Assembly: GCF_015694725.1 (NCBI RefSeq)
Contig: NZ_JADQDQ010000012.1
Span: 44,700 to 108,699 of the forward strand
Reading direction: 5' to 3'
DNA from: Hymenobacter jeongseonensis
Lineage (GTDB): Bacteria; Bacteroidota; Bacteroidia; Cytophagales; Hymenobacteraceae
DNA: 64,000 bases
Positions 16,379 to 24,467 of this stretch are shown here, piece after piece; position 1 is the first letter of the stretch, and each line of letters starts with the position of its first letter. A program made the translations under genes and the position numbers. The notes below the pieces were generated by a model. It did no database searches, was not told where the DNA came from, and saw nothing but the letters and a program-made list of their open reading frames with translations.

Positions 16379-17131
16379 CTACTTGTCCACGCCCGCGCCA
16401 AACAGCGCGAAGTCGTACTTCACCGGGTCAGCGGGGTCGAGCAGTCGCAGGTTGGCAGTGAGTTCCTCAGCGGCTTGCCAGTCCACCAGCTTGCGGGTGA
16501 GCAAGCCCAACGGGCGGGCTTGGCGCTCCACGTGCAAGTCGATGGGCATAATCAAATCGGCCATCGAGAGGCGAGTCCAGAGGCCGAAATCAACGCCGTT
16601 ATCGTCGCGGCGCACCAGCCAGCGCAGGTACATATTCACCCGTTTGCAGGCCGATTTGCGGGCGGGCGTGGCCACGTGCTTGCGGGTGCGGCCGGGCGCA
16701 TCGGGCAGGCTGAAAAAGTGCTGGTGGAAGTTTATCAGCCGCTCGCGCTGCGTGTGGCCCACCAGAAACGCGGTTTCCAGCGTCTCGTGCTGCCCATACC
16801 AATGGCGCAGGAAGTGCACGAAATACAGCAAGTCCGTGTCGCAAAACGTACGGTGGCAGAAGCCCAGTAGGCGCTTCAAATCTTCGTCCTCGTGCTGGGT
16901 GATGAACTGATACGGCGCATCATCCATGCGGCGCAGCAGCTCGTTTACCTTGTTGATGATGGTGGGCCGCTGACCCCAGGCCAGCAACGCCGCAAACAGG
17001 GCGCTGATTTCAATATCCTGCCGCTGCGTGAAGCGGTGCGGAATCTGAATGGGGTCGTTTTTAATGAATTCCGGGCGGTTGTAACGCTCGTACTGGGCAT
17101 CAAGCTGGCGGCGGAGCTGGGCGATGTTCAA
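16379..17131 (-). CDS. TIGR02757 family protein (HhH-GPD-like fold)
   Basis: 250 residues. The family markers IEISALFAALLAWGQRPTI, HRTFCDTDLLYFVHFL and KRVNMYLRWLVRRDDNGVDFGLW are present, with MPIDLHVERQARPLGL and a KYDFALFGAGV ending. TIGR02757 proteins look like the helix-hairpin-helix DNA glycosylase superfamily without a proven activity. Length and both ends match the family. It runs convergently to the exported-protein operon, with only 44 bases between stops. A 35-bp inverted repeat follows its 5' side. Confidence 0.9.
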   Translation of the reverse strand: MNIAQLRRQLDAQYERYNRPEFIKNDPIQIPHRFTQRQDIEISALFAALLAWGQRPTIINKVNELLRRMDDAPYQFITQHEDEDLKRLLGFCHRTFCDTDLLYFVHFLRHWYGQHETLETAFLVGHTQRERLINFHQHFFSLPDAPGRTRKHVATPARKSACKRVNMYLRWLVRRDDNGVDFGLWTRLSMADLIMPIDLHVERQARPLGLLTRKLVDWQAAEELTANLRLLDPADPVKYDFALFGAGVDK

Positions 17132-17177
17132 ATGGAAACGAGCAGAAGGATTGGAAACAAACAGAGAACTCGAAAAA

Positions 17178-17280
17178 ACGTCATGCTGAGCGCAGTCGAA
17201 GCATCTCGCGTGCTGTAACTAATCCAATCGATTGAGTTACTACCACACGCGAGATGCTTCGACTGCGCTCAGCATGACGT
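17178..17280. repeat. Intact inverted-repeat element, family A
   Basis: Two perfect 35-base arms: left 17178-17212 (ACGTCATGCTGAGCGCAGTC...), right 17246-17280. The spacer adds a GTAACT/AGTTAC pair and a central CCAATCGATTG, so nearly the whole 103 bases can fold. It encodes nothing, lies between two genes, and has a decayed relative at 9489-9566. It resembles a MITE or REP-like unit. Confidence 0.85.
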
Positions 17281-17311
17281 TCTCATTTAGCGGCTTTTGA
17301 AGCCCTCTGTT

Positions 17312-18277
17312 TTACTGCGGAATGTAGTTCGTCTCGACGCGGAAGCGGGAATCGCCCGTGCCCAGCTTCTGCATGGCGCGCGGCGAAAGGCGCACCAGAA
17401 CGTTGTTGTTCTCGCCCGTATCGGGCAGCTTGCCAATAACGCGCACGTACACCGACTGGCCATTCATGCTGTTTTTTACCTGCATGATGGTGCCCACGGG
17501 CGCCGTTTTGTGTAGCGCCAGGTATTTATCGGTTACGCTCTTGTCGATGGGCGCACCCAAGCCGGCCTCTACCACGCGCGACAGCAGCTCGCCGGCGCGG
17601 GTGGGAGTCCGCTCCTCATTTTCGGTTTCCTGCTTCTCCTTTTCCGTCGAGGCTGGGGTCACGGTCGCAATTTGGGCGGGCTTGTCGGGCGCGGGCGCAA
17701 CGGGGGTTTTGGGCGTGGGTACGTCCTCTACCTCCACGGCGCGCACCGGGGCCGGTTTGGGCGAGGCGCTCACCGTGGGGTTCCCGGCTTCGGCGGCGCT
17801 CAGCAGTAGTTGCTGCCCCACGCGCACGGCACCGTTGGCGGGCAATCTATTGAGTTTGATGAGTTCCTCGGGCGTGAGCTGAAACCGGCGCGCAATGCCA
17901 AACAGCGTTTCGCCCCGGGCCACGGTGTAGCTGGCGGGCGTGGCGCTGGCGGCGGGCGAGGCCGTTGCGGCCGCCGACCGGCTGGGAGCCGCGGCGGCCC
18001 GGCCCGCCAGTGGGCGGGGCACGTACACAATCTGCCCGATGCCCAGGCCGCTTTTAATCTGCGGATTGGCGGCCGTTATCTGGTCGAGAGAAACCCGGTA
18101 ACGGCGCGAAAGGGCCGACAGGGTTTCGCCGGCGGCCACCCGGTGCTTTACGAAACGCTGACCGCCGCGCATCTCTACGCCAATGGAATCGGTGGGAGCT
18201 TTCCGGGAAGGGTTTGCTTTCTTAGGACCAGGGCCGCCCAAGGCCAGCAACGTAATAAGCGAAAGAATTATAGTCAT
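17312..18277 (-). CDS. Double LysM protein with C-terminal RlpA-like domain
   Basis: 321 residues, probably periplasmic or surface peptidoglycan-binding. A hydrophobic N-terminus (MTIILSLITLLALGG) serves as signal. LysM 1 is at about 45-90 (HRVAAGETLSALSRRYRVSLDQI, GIGQIVYVP) and LysM 2 at about 115-160 (YTVARGETLFGIARRFQLTPEEL, VGQQLLL). An Ala/Pro/Thr-rich linker follows to about 235. The end (LHKTAPVGTIMQVKN, VYVRVIGKLPDTGENNNVLVRLS) is a double-psi beta-barrel of the RlpA type. Whether it cleaves glycan cannot be told; the catalytic His/Asp pattern of RlpA is not obvious. Confidence 0.85.
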   Translation of the reverse strand: MTIILSLITLLALGGPGPKKANPSRKAPTDSIGVEMRGGQRFVKHRVAAGETLSALSRRYRVSLDQITAANPQIKSGLGIGQIVYVPRPLAGRAAAAPSRSAAATASPAASATPASYTVARGETLFGIARRFQLTPEELIKLNRLPANGAVRVGQQLLLSAAEAGNPTVSASPKPAPVRAVEVEDVPTPKTPVAPAPDKPAQIATVTPASTEKEKQETENEERTPTRAGELLSRVVEAGLGAPIDKSVTDKYLALHKTAPVGTIMQVKNSMNGQSVYVRVIGKLPDTGENNNVLVRLSPRAMQKLGTGDSRFRVETNYIPQ

Positions 18278-18466
18278 AAAATCAACCTTGCGAAATCCAT
18301 ACCATCCCCGCCCGGAGAGCCAGCCCAGCGGCTAACAAAGACAAAATAACGCAAAAACCGGGGGGAATTCGCTTCTCTTTTCTCCGGCAACCACCAAAGC
18401 GCTTTATTTGAAGCCGGACTATTGGTTCCGGCCTCCTTCTCGTTCCTCTTGTTCTGCTTTGCTGCT

Positions 18467-19216
18467 ATGGTTCTTGGCCTCATTCCCGCCCGTTTTGCTT
18501 CCACCCGCCTCCCCGGCAAACCCTTGGTTGACCTCGGCGGGCTCAGCATGATTCAGCGAGTGGTGGCGCAGGCGCAGCAGGCCAACCTGGCCCGCGTGGT
18601 GGTAGCCACTGATGACGAGCGCATCCTTCGGCACGTGCAGGATTTTGGGGGCGAAGCCGTGCTCACGCGCCCCGACCACCCCAGCGGCACCGACCGGCTG
18701 TGGGAAGCGTTCCAGCAGCTGGGCCGCCCGGCCGATGTGCATTGCATCGTCAACATCCAAGGCGATGAGCCTTTCATTCACCCGGCCCAAATCAATGCCC
18801 TGGCCGATTTATTTGCCCAGGAAGCCACGGCGCCCGCCATTGCCACGCTGGTGAAGCCCGTGGTTTCGGAGGAGGAATTATTTAGTCCGCACTTGCCCAA
18901 AGTCGTGCTCGACCAGCAGGGCAACGCCCTGTATTTCAGCCGCCACCCCCTGCCCTACCAGCGCGGCCACGCGCCCGCCGAGTGGCTGGCCCACCACCGC
19001 TACCTGCGCCACCTGGGTTTGTACGCCTACCAGCCGGCCGTGCTGGAGCAGCTCACTCAGCTCCCCGTTTCGTCCCTCGAAGCCGCAGAAAGCCTGGAAC
19101 AGTTGCGTTGGCTGGAAGCCGGATTCCGCATCCGGTGCGCGCAAACCGAGCTGGATGCGTTTGGCATCGACACGCCGGAGGACGTGGCCAAGGCACGCGC
19201 CCGACTTGGTGTTTAG
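18467..19216 (+). CDS. kdsB: 3-deoxy-manno-octulosonate cytidylyltransferase KdsB
   Basis: Cytoplasmic enzyme that activates Kdo with CTP to CMP-Kdo for lipid A core synthesis, which implies an LPS-bearing outer membrane. 249 residues, standard length. LIPARFASTRLPGKPL (5-20) is the nucleotide-binding loop; NIQGDEPFI, YFSRHPLPY and LGLYAYQPAVLEQL are conserved KdsB blocks. The start at MVLGLIPAR puts the loop where the family has it; the longer frame from 18422 is unlikely. It ends with a 4-base overlap with the convergent DUF1622 gene. Confidence 0.95.
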   Translation: MVLGLIPARFASTRLPGKPLVDLGGLSMIQRVVAQAQQANLARVVVATDDERILRHVQDFGGEAVLTRPDHPSGTDRLWEAFQQLGRPADVHCIVNIQGDEPFIHPAQINALADLFAQEATAPAIATLVKPVVSEEELFSPHLPKVVLDQQGNALYFSRHPLPYQRGHAPAEWLAHHRYLRHLGLYAYQPAVLEQLTQLPVSSLEAAESLEQLRWLEAGFRIRCAQTELDAFGIDTPEDVAKARARLGV

Positions 19217-19641
19217 GCATCGGCGCGTTTCACAACTTCGTGCTCGGGGCTGATTTGCTGACGCTCCTCGTGCATTTCCCGCGACAGGAAATAGTTGAGT
19301 GCCGTGCGGATAACGGCAATGGCGCCGAGCTTACCAATCTGTTCCCAGCTGGGCGCAATGGCCGTGGAAAGGATGTCGGCCCCCAGCTGAAACTCCAGCG
19401 CCAGCGCCAGGTAGCGCGCCAAGGTCAGCCGAATAGCCGTAAAATCGGCCGTTTGGCGTTTGGCCAAGGACTTCACCAGCAACCAGCCCGCGCTGAGAAT
19501 GCCCAGCGCAATGATGACCGCACCCACGGTTTCGATGCCCAGCTTCAGCCACAGCACCGCGCTGATGACGGCGCTTTCGGCCTGAGAATGCACAGTTGGA
19601 ACGTTCCGAGCAACCTCGGGCAGGGCGTCAAGTTGGAACAT
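19213..19641 (-). CDS. DUF1622 family membrane protein
   Basis: 142 residues with about three membrane helices (LGIETVGAVIIALGILSAGWLLV and the region around LGAIAVIRTALNYFL). The RLTLARYLALALEFQLGADILSTAIAPSW stretch and the ending NYFLSREM are the DUF1622 signature. Function unknown. It is convergent with kdsB, overlapping by 4 bases at the 3' ends. Confidence 0.88.
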   Translation of the reverse strand: MFQLDALPEVARNVPTVHSQAESAVISAVLWLKLGIETVGAVIIALGILSAGWLLVKSLAKRQTADFTAIRLTLARYLALALEFQLGADILSTAIAPSWEQIGKLGAIAVIRTALNYFLSREMHEERQQISPEHEVVKRADA

Positions 19642-19703
19642 AGCAACACTGTATCAAGGCAAAAAAACAACTCCCTGAGCCTACTGGCCCCGGCCCGAAA
19701 CTA

Positions 19704-20048
19704 CTAGCCGCCGGCCTTTTTGGCTTTGTAGCCTTCTTTCAGCAGCACTTCCAGCACCTTGTCGCGGAAGTCGCCTTGCACCACTACTTCGCCCTCTTTG
19801 GCGCTGCCGCCCACGCCGCACTTGGTTTTGAGCAGCTTGCCCAGCGTTTGCAAGTCAGCGTCGGTGCCCACGAAACCGGTCACCAGGGTCACTTGCTTGC
19901 CGCCGCGCTGCTTTTTATCGAGCTGCACCCGAAGTTGCTGCTGCTGGGGCGGCAACGTAGCGGCTGCCGCCGGCTCATCGGTTTGATAGGAGAAATCCGG
20001 GTTGGTGGAATACACCACGCCCTGTCGTTGGTTTTTATCAGCTTTCAT
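19704..20048 (-). CDS. SUI1/eIF1-like translation factor (YciH family)
   Basis: 114 residues. The C-terminal half carries the SUI1 fold: KKQRGGKQVTLVTGF, LLKTKCGVGGSAKEGEVVVQGDFRDKVLEVLLKEGY. Bacterial SUI1 proteins resemble eukaryotic eIF1 and are thought to influence start-codon fidelity, but their role in bacteria is not settled. The N-terminal 35 residues are a variable linker. It sits 25 bases after the lipid kinase gene on the same strand and is probably in one operon with it. Confidence 0.92.
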   Translation of the reverse strand: MKADKNQRQGVVYSTNPDFSYQTDEPAAAATLPPQQQQLRVQLDKKQRGGKQVTLVTGFVGTDADLQTLGKLLKTKCGVGGSAKEGEVVVQGDFRDKVLEVLLKEGYKAKKAGG

Positions 20049-20073
20049 AAAAGTATAGTTGCGTTAATCTACA

Positions 20074-20949
20074 TCATACCGCCACGGCCAGGGCCATGGG
20101 CATCAAGTCAATCACAAATTCAGTGGCGTGCCCTAGGTAGTCGCCATCGACGTGAAAACCGATGGGGGCCTGGGCAGTCACTCGCCCCCGCGGCACCCGA
20201 AAATACTCGGCGGCTTTGGATTGCGGCAGGTTGCCCAGGGCCATGCCCAAGCTCACTTTGATGGCACGGCCCACCGGCAAGGCATCAATCAGACACACGT
20301 CGAGCAAGCCGTCGCGCAAATCGGCCAAGGGCGCGATGTAGGCGTTGTTGCCGTATTGCGAGGCATTGGCGAAGGCGAGGACGTAGCAGTTGGTCTGCGC
20401 AACCTGCCCGTCCAAGTCCACGCGCACGGGCACGGGCTGGTAGCGGCGGTACTCGCGCAGCGTCACCCGCAGGTAGGTACTCAGGCCGCGCGAACCGGCC
20501 TGGGCAAAGTGCTGGCTCACGTGGGCATCGAAGCCCAGCCCGGCGGTGCAAAAGAACGGGTGGTCGTTTATCACGCCCACATCCATGCGGCTAAACGTCG
20601 GCGCGGCCAATTGCCGCAGCGCCGCCGGCAGCGCCAACGGCACCTTCAGGTGGCGGGCCAGGCCGTTGCCCGAGCCCTGGGGCACAATGCCCATGGCCGT
20701 ATCCGTGCCCAGCAGGCCCCGGCCCACTTCGTTTACGGTGCCGTCGCCGCCCACGGCGGCCACCACCTCAAAGCCTTCGGCGGCGGCGGTGCGCGCCAGC
20801 TCCACGGCGTGCCCGGCGTATTCGGTGAAGCGGATTTCATAATCGGATTCCAGCGCACCAAAGTGCTGCGCAATAAGCGCGGGCATGTCGAGGCGGCGGC
20901 TGGGACCAGCCTTCGGATTGAGAATAAAGCAGGTTTTGGGCATGGGCAA
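20074..20949 (-). CDS. Diacylglycerol/lipid kinase (YegS/DagK-like)
   Basis: 291 residues, full length for the DGK catalytic family, which phosphorylates diacylglycerol or related lipids with ATP. Key blocks: ILNPKAGPSRR (9-19), AAVGGDGTVNEV (64-75, nucleotide-binding) and VPQGSGNGLARHL (89-101). The later TAGLGFDAHVSQHF and HVDGDYLG complete the family pattern. Cytoplasmic, membrane-associated. Which lipid it uses is unknown. It lies upstream of the SUI1 gene, 25 bases apart. Confidence 0.92.
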   Translation of the reverse strand: MPMPKTCFILNPKAGPSRRLDMPALIAQHFGALESDYEIRFTEYAGHAVELARTAAAEGFEVVAAVGGDGTVNEVGRGLLGTDTAMGIVPQGSGNGLARHLKVPLALPAALRQLAAPTFSRMDVGVINDHPFFCTAGLGFDAHVSQHFAQAGSRGLSTYLRVTLREYRRYQPVPVRVDLDGQVAQTNCYVLAFANASQYGNNAYIAPLADLRDGLLDVCLIDALPVGRAIKVSLGMALGNLPQSKAAEYFRVPRGRVTAQAPIGFHVDGDYLGHATEFVIDLMPMALAVAV

Positions 20950-21020
20950 CGCCCAGCGGGTGCTTGGCGAATCGAAGAAGTAAAACTCCCGGCCACTACG
21001 AAAGCGTGGCTTAAGAGCAC

Positions 21021-21065
21021 AAAAAACGCCGCCCGCCCCGCCACGAATGGCAAAGCAAGCGGCGT
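21021..21065 (-). terminator. Terminator of gap
   Basis: On the minus strand ACGCCGC (21059-21065) pairs with GCGGCGT (21026-21032), followed by a T-run (plus 21021-21026 is A-rich). The loop is long and GC-rich. It directly follows the gap stop. Confidence 0.65.
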
Positions 21066-21083
21066 AGTTTACGGGCGCAGCAA

Positions 21084-22091
21084 TTAACCGTTCATCCGCT
21101 CGCCGAGCTTTTGAATCAGGTCGGCCGTGCGCGACGAGTAGCCAAACTCGTTGTCGTACCAGCCAATCACCTTCACCAAGGTGCCGTTGGCAGACGTCAA
21201 TTCCGAGTCGAAAATGCAGCTGTGGGAGTTGCCCACGATGTCGATGCTCACCAACGGGTCGGTGGAGAACTCCAGAATGCCTTTCATGGGGCCTTCAGCG
21301 GCAGCCTTCATGGCCGCGTTGATTTCTTCCTTCGTGGTTTCCTTTTTGAGGATAACCGTCAGGTCGGTCATCGAACCGTCTGGAATGGGCACGCGCATGG
21401 CGAGGCCGTCGAGCTTGCCCTTGAGGTGGGGCAACACCAGACCCACGGCCTTGGCGGCGCCGGTGCTGGTAGGGATGATGCTGTAGGCAGCAGCGCGGGC
21501 GCGGCGCAGGTCTTTGTGGGGCGCGTCCTGCAGATTTTGGTCCGACGTGTAGGCGTGTACCGTGGTGATGTAGCCCTTCTCAATGCCAAAGGCGTCGTCC
21601 AATACCTTGGCCATTGGGGCCAGGCAGTTGGTGGTGCAGCTGGCGTTGCTGAGGATGGTTTCCTCACCGGTGAGGATGTCCTCGTTCACACCCAGTACCA
21701 CGGTGGGGATGTTGCCGGTAGCGGGAGCCGAAATCACGACTTTCTTGGCACCAGCGGTGAGGTGCTGGCCGGCGCCGGCTTCGTCCACGAAGCGGCCGGT
21801 GGATTCGAGCACCACGTCAACGCCCATTTTGCCCCAGGGGAGCAGCTTGGGGTCGCGCTCGGCGAGGGCGGCAATGCGCTGGCCGTTCACGGTCAGGCTC
21901 TCCTCGTCGTAGCTCACGGTGCCATCGAAACGGCCGTGCACGGAGTCGTATTTCAGCAGGTGGGCCAGCGTCTTATTGTCGGTCAAGTCGTTGATAGCGA
22001 CAATTTCTACGTTGTCGCGGCCCAGCAGCGACTTGAAAGTGAGGCGGCCAATGCGGCCGAAGCCGTTGATGGCGACTTTGATTTTTGCCAT
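21084..22091 (-). CDS. gap: Glyceraldehyde-3-phosphate dehydrogenase, type I
   Basis: Glycolytic enzyme converting glyceraldehyde-3-phosphate, phosphate and NAD+ to 1,3-bisphosphoglycerate. 335 residues. The Rossmann NGFGRIGR is at 9-16, the catalytic cysteine in ASCTTNCLAP is Cys152, the partner histidine lies in YITTVHAYTSDQ, and the conserved end is WYDNEFGYSSRTADLI. Everything expected is present. It is the last chromosomal gene before tRNA-Glu and the genomic island. Confidence 0.97.
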   Translation of the reverse strand: MAKIKVAINGFGRIGRLTFKSLLGRDNVEIVAINDLTDNKTLAHLLKYDSVHGRFDGTVSYDEESLTVNGQRIAALAERDPKLLPWGKMGVDVVLESTGRFVDEAGAGQHLTAGAKKVVISAPATGNIPTVVLGVNEDILTGEETILSNASCTTNCLAPMAKVLDDAFGIEKGYITTVHAYTSDQNLQDAPHKDLRRARAAAYSIIPTSTGAAKAVGLVLPHLKGKLDGLAMRVPIPDGSMTDLTVILKKETTKEEINAAMKAAAEGPMKGILEFSTDPLVSIDIVGNSHSCIFDSELTSANGTLVKVIGWYDNEFGYSSRTADLIQKLGERMNG

Positions 22092-22358
22092 AGCAAAACA
22101 AGAAAAAAAGGTGACTGGCTGCCCCTGTGGTAGCCGGTTGAAACGCGGGGCGAAGATAGCAGGCTAGCGTTGGGTTAGCTAATCCCGGCTCCGGGCAGGT
22201 GGTATTCGGGTTTCCGGGCGTCTATTTATGGCCGACTAGGTATCCGAGATTGCGCAGTTCGGCCCTTTCAAAAATCAAGTTATAGGAAGCTCCAAAAATC
22301 TTTGGGCCTGAAAAACAAGGCACTTTGCTCCTTTGAGCACTTTTTTTCATCTCAATCC

Positions 22359-22388
22359 TTGCACGGAAAGCAGCGCGCCGTATCTTTG
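22359..22388 (+). promoter_or_regulatory. Promoter of tRNA-Glu
   Basis: TTG at 22359-22361, a 19-base spacer, then TATCTTTG at 22381-22388: an exact fit to the Bacteroidota -33/-7 consensus. The tRNA begins 18 bases later. Confidence 0.85.
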
Positions 22389-22406
22389 CACCACCAAAAC
22401 AAAAAC

Positions 22407-22478
22407 GGTCCGTTCGTCTAGGGGTTAGGACAGTAGATTTTCATTCTACCAACAGGGGTTCGATTCCCCTACGGACTA
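22407..22478 (+). tRNA. tRNA-Glu (UUC anticodon)
   Basis: 72-base cloverleaf without encoded CCA. Acceptor arms GGTCCGT and ACGGACT pair perfectly, the anticodon stem GTAGA/TCTAC encloses loop TTTTCAT with anticodon TTC, and the T-arm has GGTTCGATTCC. Its 3' 16 bases form part of the attachment site of the genomic island, and the gene remains intact after integration. Confidence 0.97.
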
Positions 22479-22479
22479 C
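22463..22479. repeat. attL: left attachment repeat in the tRNA-Glu 3' end
   Basis: The 17 bases ATTCCCCTACGGACTAC match 57638-57654 exactly; the bases just outside differ (G/T on the left, T/A on the right). It covers the T-arm 3' side, the acceptor 3' strand and one flanking base. Confidence 0.88.
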
Positions 22480-22483
22480 TCAA

Positions 22484-22516
22484 AACCCGCTCTGCAACAC
22501 GCAGAGCGGGTTTTTT
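22484..22516 (+). terminator. Terminator behind tRNA-Glu, on the island side
   Basis: CCCGCTCTG (22486-22494) pairs with CAGAGCGGG (22502-22510), loop of 7, then TTTTTT. It lies inside the island, so it would replace the tRNA's original terminator after integration. Confidence 0.88.
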
Positions 22517-22622
22517 CGTTATTGGGGTACAGCCTGGGGTACAAACTGTATTTTTTCGGCTTATCTGGGGGTATGAGGACGGCCTGTTCACGTTAGCCCC
22601 TTGCTTTCGCGCTGGTTGTTGT

Positions 22623-24089
22623 TCATTTCGCTTTGAGCTTAAGCTTCAGGCTGAGCTTGTTCAATTCCTCTTTAACGATTTTGCGCGCTTTCACGGCATC
22701 CACCTCGCGCAAGAACAAGGCATCGTGCAACGTGACGACGTACTCGATGCCAGCAGCTAGCAGGGCTTTAACCAGAACATTGAAAATGAGCCCAGACTCG
22801 ATGCGCTGCACCAGCAGGCAGTTTGCGGCGTGTTTTTTTTCACAACCCAGGGCAGTCCAGTCCAGTTGCTTTAACTGGGCGAACAGTTCGACCAGGGAAG
22901 GAAAAAGCCTTTCAAGCAGTTGGTATGACCGTACTGCATGCAACGTGTCTTCAGCTTGGCGGAGCACTTCGTCTGGCTCCCCCCACTGAATGGCATCGTC
23001 GCGCTTTTTCTCCCACGTTGCTTCATGCTGGTGAGCTAAGAAGCAGTAATTGGAGAAGGCAGCCACGTAGAAAATATTCTTGGCATCGTCACGGGTCAAT
23101 GGCTTCAGCAACTTGCCCTCGTAGGCACGGTTGAATTCCGTCTGGAGGTACTCGTAGAAGCCACCGTCGAAGCACAACCGTTGGTAGCGCTGGTAGTCCT
23201 CCTTGTGCTTCACCGCCTTGAACAACGGTATGGCCGCGGCGCATTCGGGTGCGAAACGGTTGATGAGGGCCGGGGTAATAGACGCGAATAGCGCCGGCTG
23301 GGAGTTCACCAAATCGATTTCTACCAACTGGTCGTCGAGCCGGTCCCGGAAGCGCATGCTGGGCCGCAACGGCTTCGGGGAGTTCACTACTTCCGAATGA
23401 GCACGCCCCCCGAAAATATCGATTACGACCAAGCGGAAAGGGCTATGGTTGAACAGGTCAAAGTACAAGGCAGCTGGGTGCGAGATGCGCTGCTCCGCGG
23501 CCAGCCGCTCCACTACCTCTCGACATTCTAGGCTATCCAGCAGCACGATTTGCTGCATCATCCGCCGCACGTGCTCCCTCTCGGGGTCGCAAGGAATTAA
23601 TCCTTTCGGGGCGCTGAGGGCCTTGAATTTGTTTAGAATGGCCTTGCCGACCTTTTCTTCCTTGCGAACGTACTGGCGTTCTTCGCCCCGCAACACGGAC
23701 GGTATCCGGAACCGCTTGGCGGCCCGGTCCCGGCACACTGGCGGACGGTGATAGCCCCCGGGGATATGCTCTCCGTCCGGGTTGACGTCAAGACGCTCCA
23801 GGTAGCCCGCGTGGAGAAGTAGCTCTATCGTCTCAACGTAGGAGTTGCCCAACAACGAACGGAGCACCCAGCAAGGCACTTGTACGAAGCTGGGCTCGAA
23901 TTCCACTTCTTTGTGAGAGTTGCAGCTCTGCTTTAGGATGTAGTGGTAGAGGTAGCACACCCCTTTCGTCAGGGCTGACACCCCGGGACGACCGGTGAGC
24001 GTCACGTTGAGGGCGTTGATGTTGAGGTTGGCGGGCAGAAAGAGGGTGATGGATTTCTTCTGGTTTCGGGTACTAGTAGACTGGGGCAT
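22623..24089 (-). CDS. Family A polymerase-like palm protein of unknown function
   Basis: 488 residues; I do not recognise a named family. The C-terminal half carries three motifs in the order and form of the DNA polymerase I/T7 RNA polymerase palm. Motif A-like is LVEIDLVNSQPALFASI (Asp259). Motif B-like is TRDDAKNIFYVAAFSN, where Arg333, Lys337, Tyr341 and Phe345 reproduce the R-x3-K-x3-F-x3-Y spacing with the two aromatics swapped. Motif C-like is YVVTLHDALFL (His455-Asp456). The first 250 residues hold no 3'-5' exonuclease motifs; they look like a DNA-binding/helical region with a basic segment (KRFRIPSVLRGEERQYVRK). The end is lysine-rich. It lies next to attL and transcribes toward the tRNA. 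A replication or priming role for the island is an inference. Confidence 0.6.
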   Translation of the reverse strand: MPQSTSTRNQKKSITLFLPANLNINALNVTLTGRPGVSALTKGVCYLYHYILKQSCNSHKEVEFEPSFVQVPCWVLRSLLGNSYVETIELLLHAGYLERLDVNPDGEHIPGGYHRPPVCRDRAAKRFRIPSVLRGEERQYVRKEEKVGKAILNKFKALSAPKGLIPCDPEREHVRRMMQQIVLLDSLECREVVERLAAEQRISHPAALYFDLFNHSPFRLVVIDIFGGRAHSEVVNSPKPLRPSMRFRDRLDDQLVEIDLVNSQPALFASITPALINRFAPECAAAIPLFKAVKHKEDYQRYQRLCFDGGFYEYLQTEFNRAYEGKLLKPLTRDDAKNIFYVAAFSNYCFLAHQHEATWEKKRDDAIQWGEPDEVLRQAEDTLHAVRSYQLLERLFPSLVELFAQLKQLDWTALGCEKKHAANCLLVQRIESGLIFNVLVKALLAAGIEYVVTLHDALFLREVDAVKARKIVKEELNKLSLKLKLKAK

Positions 24090-24467
24090 TGTGAGCAGGT
24101 TGGGTGAGTGGCCTGCCTCTCGGCGGCCGGTTAGTGAATCCCTTCCCCTCGGAATACGAAGGCCGCCATGCCTTTTTTCTTGAGCTTCATTAATTCGAAG
24201 CTTTTCTCGCTGGACCTGCTTGCTCTTCCGGCAAGGCCTCTATTTTCTCACTGAAAAAACCGCCAATGCGACTCGTGAAGCCAGAAAAGTGCAGTTTTGG
24301 GGTGCAATAGCCTCTTGCTTACTTTCCCACTCCCTGTCTCCTCTTCCGGTTACCCGCTCTGGTTTCCTGGTTCCCTCCCACCCCTGTATTCATGGTCTTG
24401 TAGCCCTTTCTCTCTTACCTGGTTGGTGAGGTGTACATTCGCAGTTCTACCGCCGCACCTTCTTTTC
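24090..24467. other. Divergent intergenic region between the polymerase-like gene and hsdR
   Basis: About 380 bases, less GC-rich than its surroundings. It must hold promoters for both genes, but no TTG/TAnnTTTG pair with correct spacing is seen. No gene is supported; the open frame from 24297 upstream of hsdR has no homology-like features. Confidence 0.4.
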
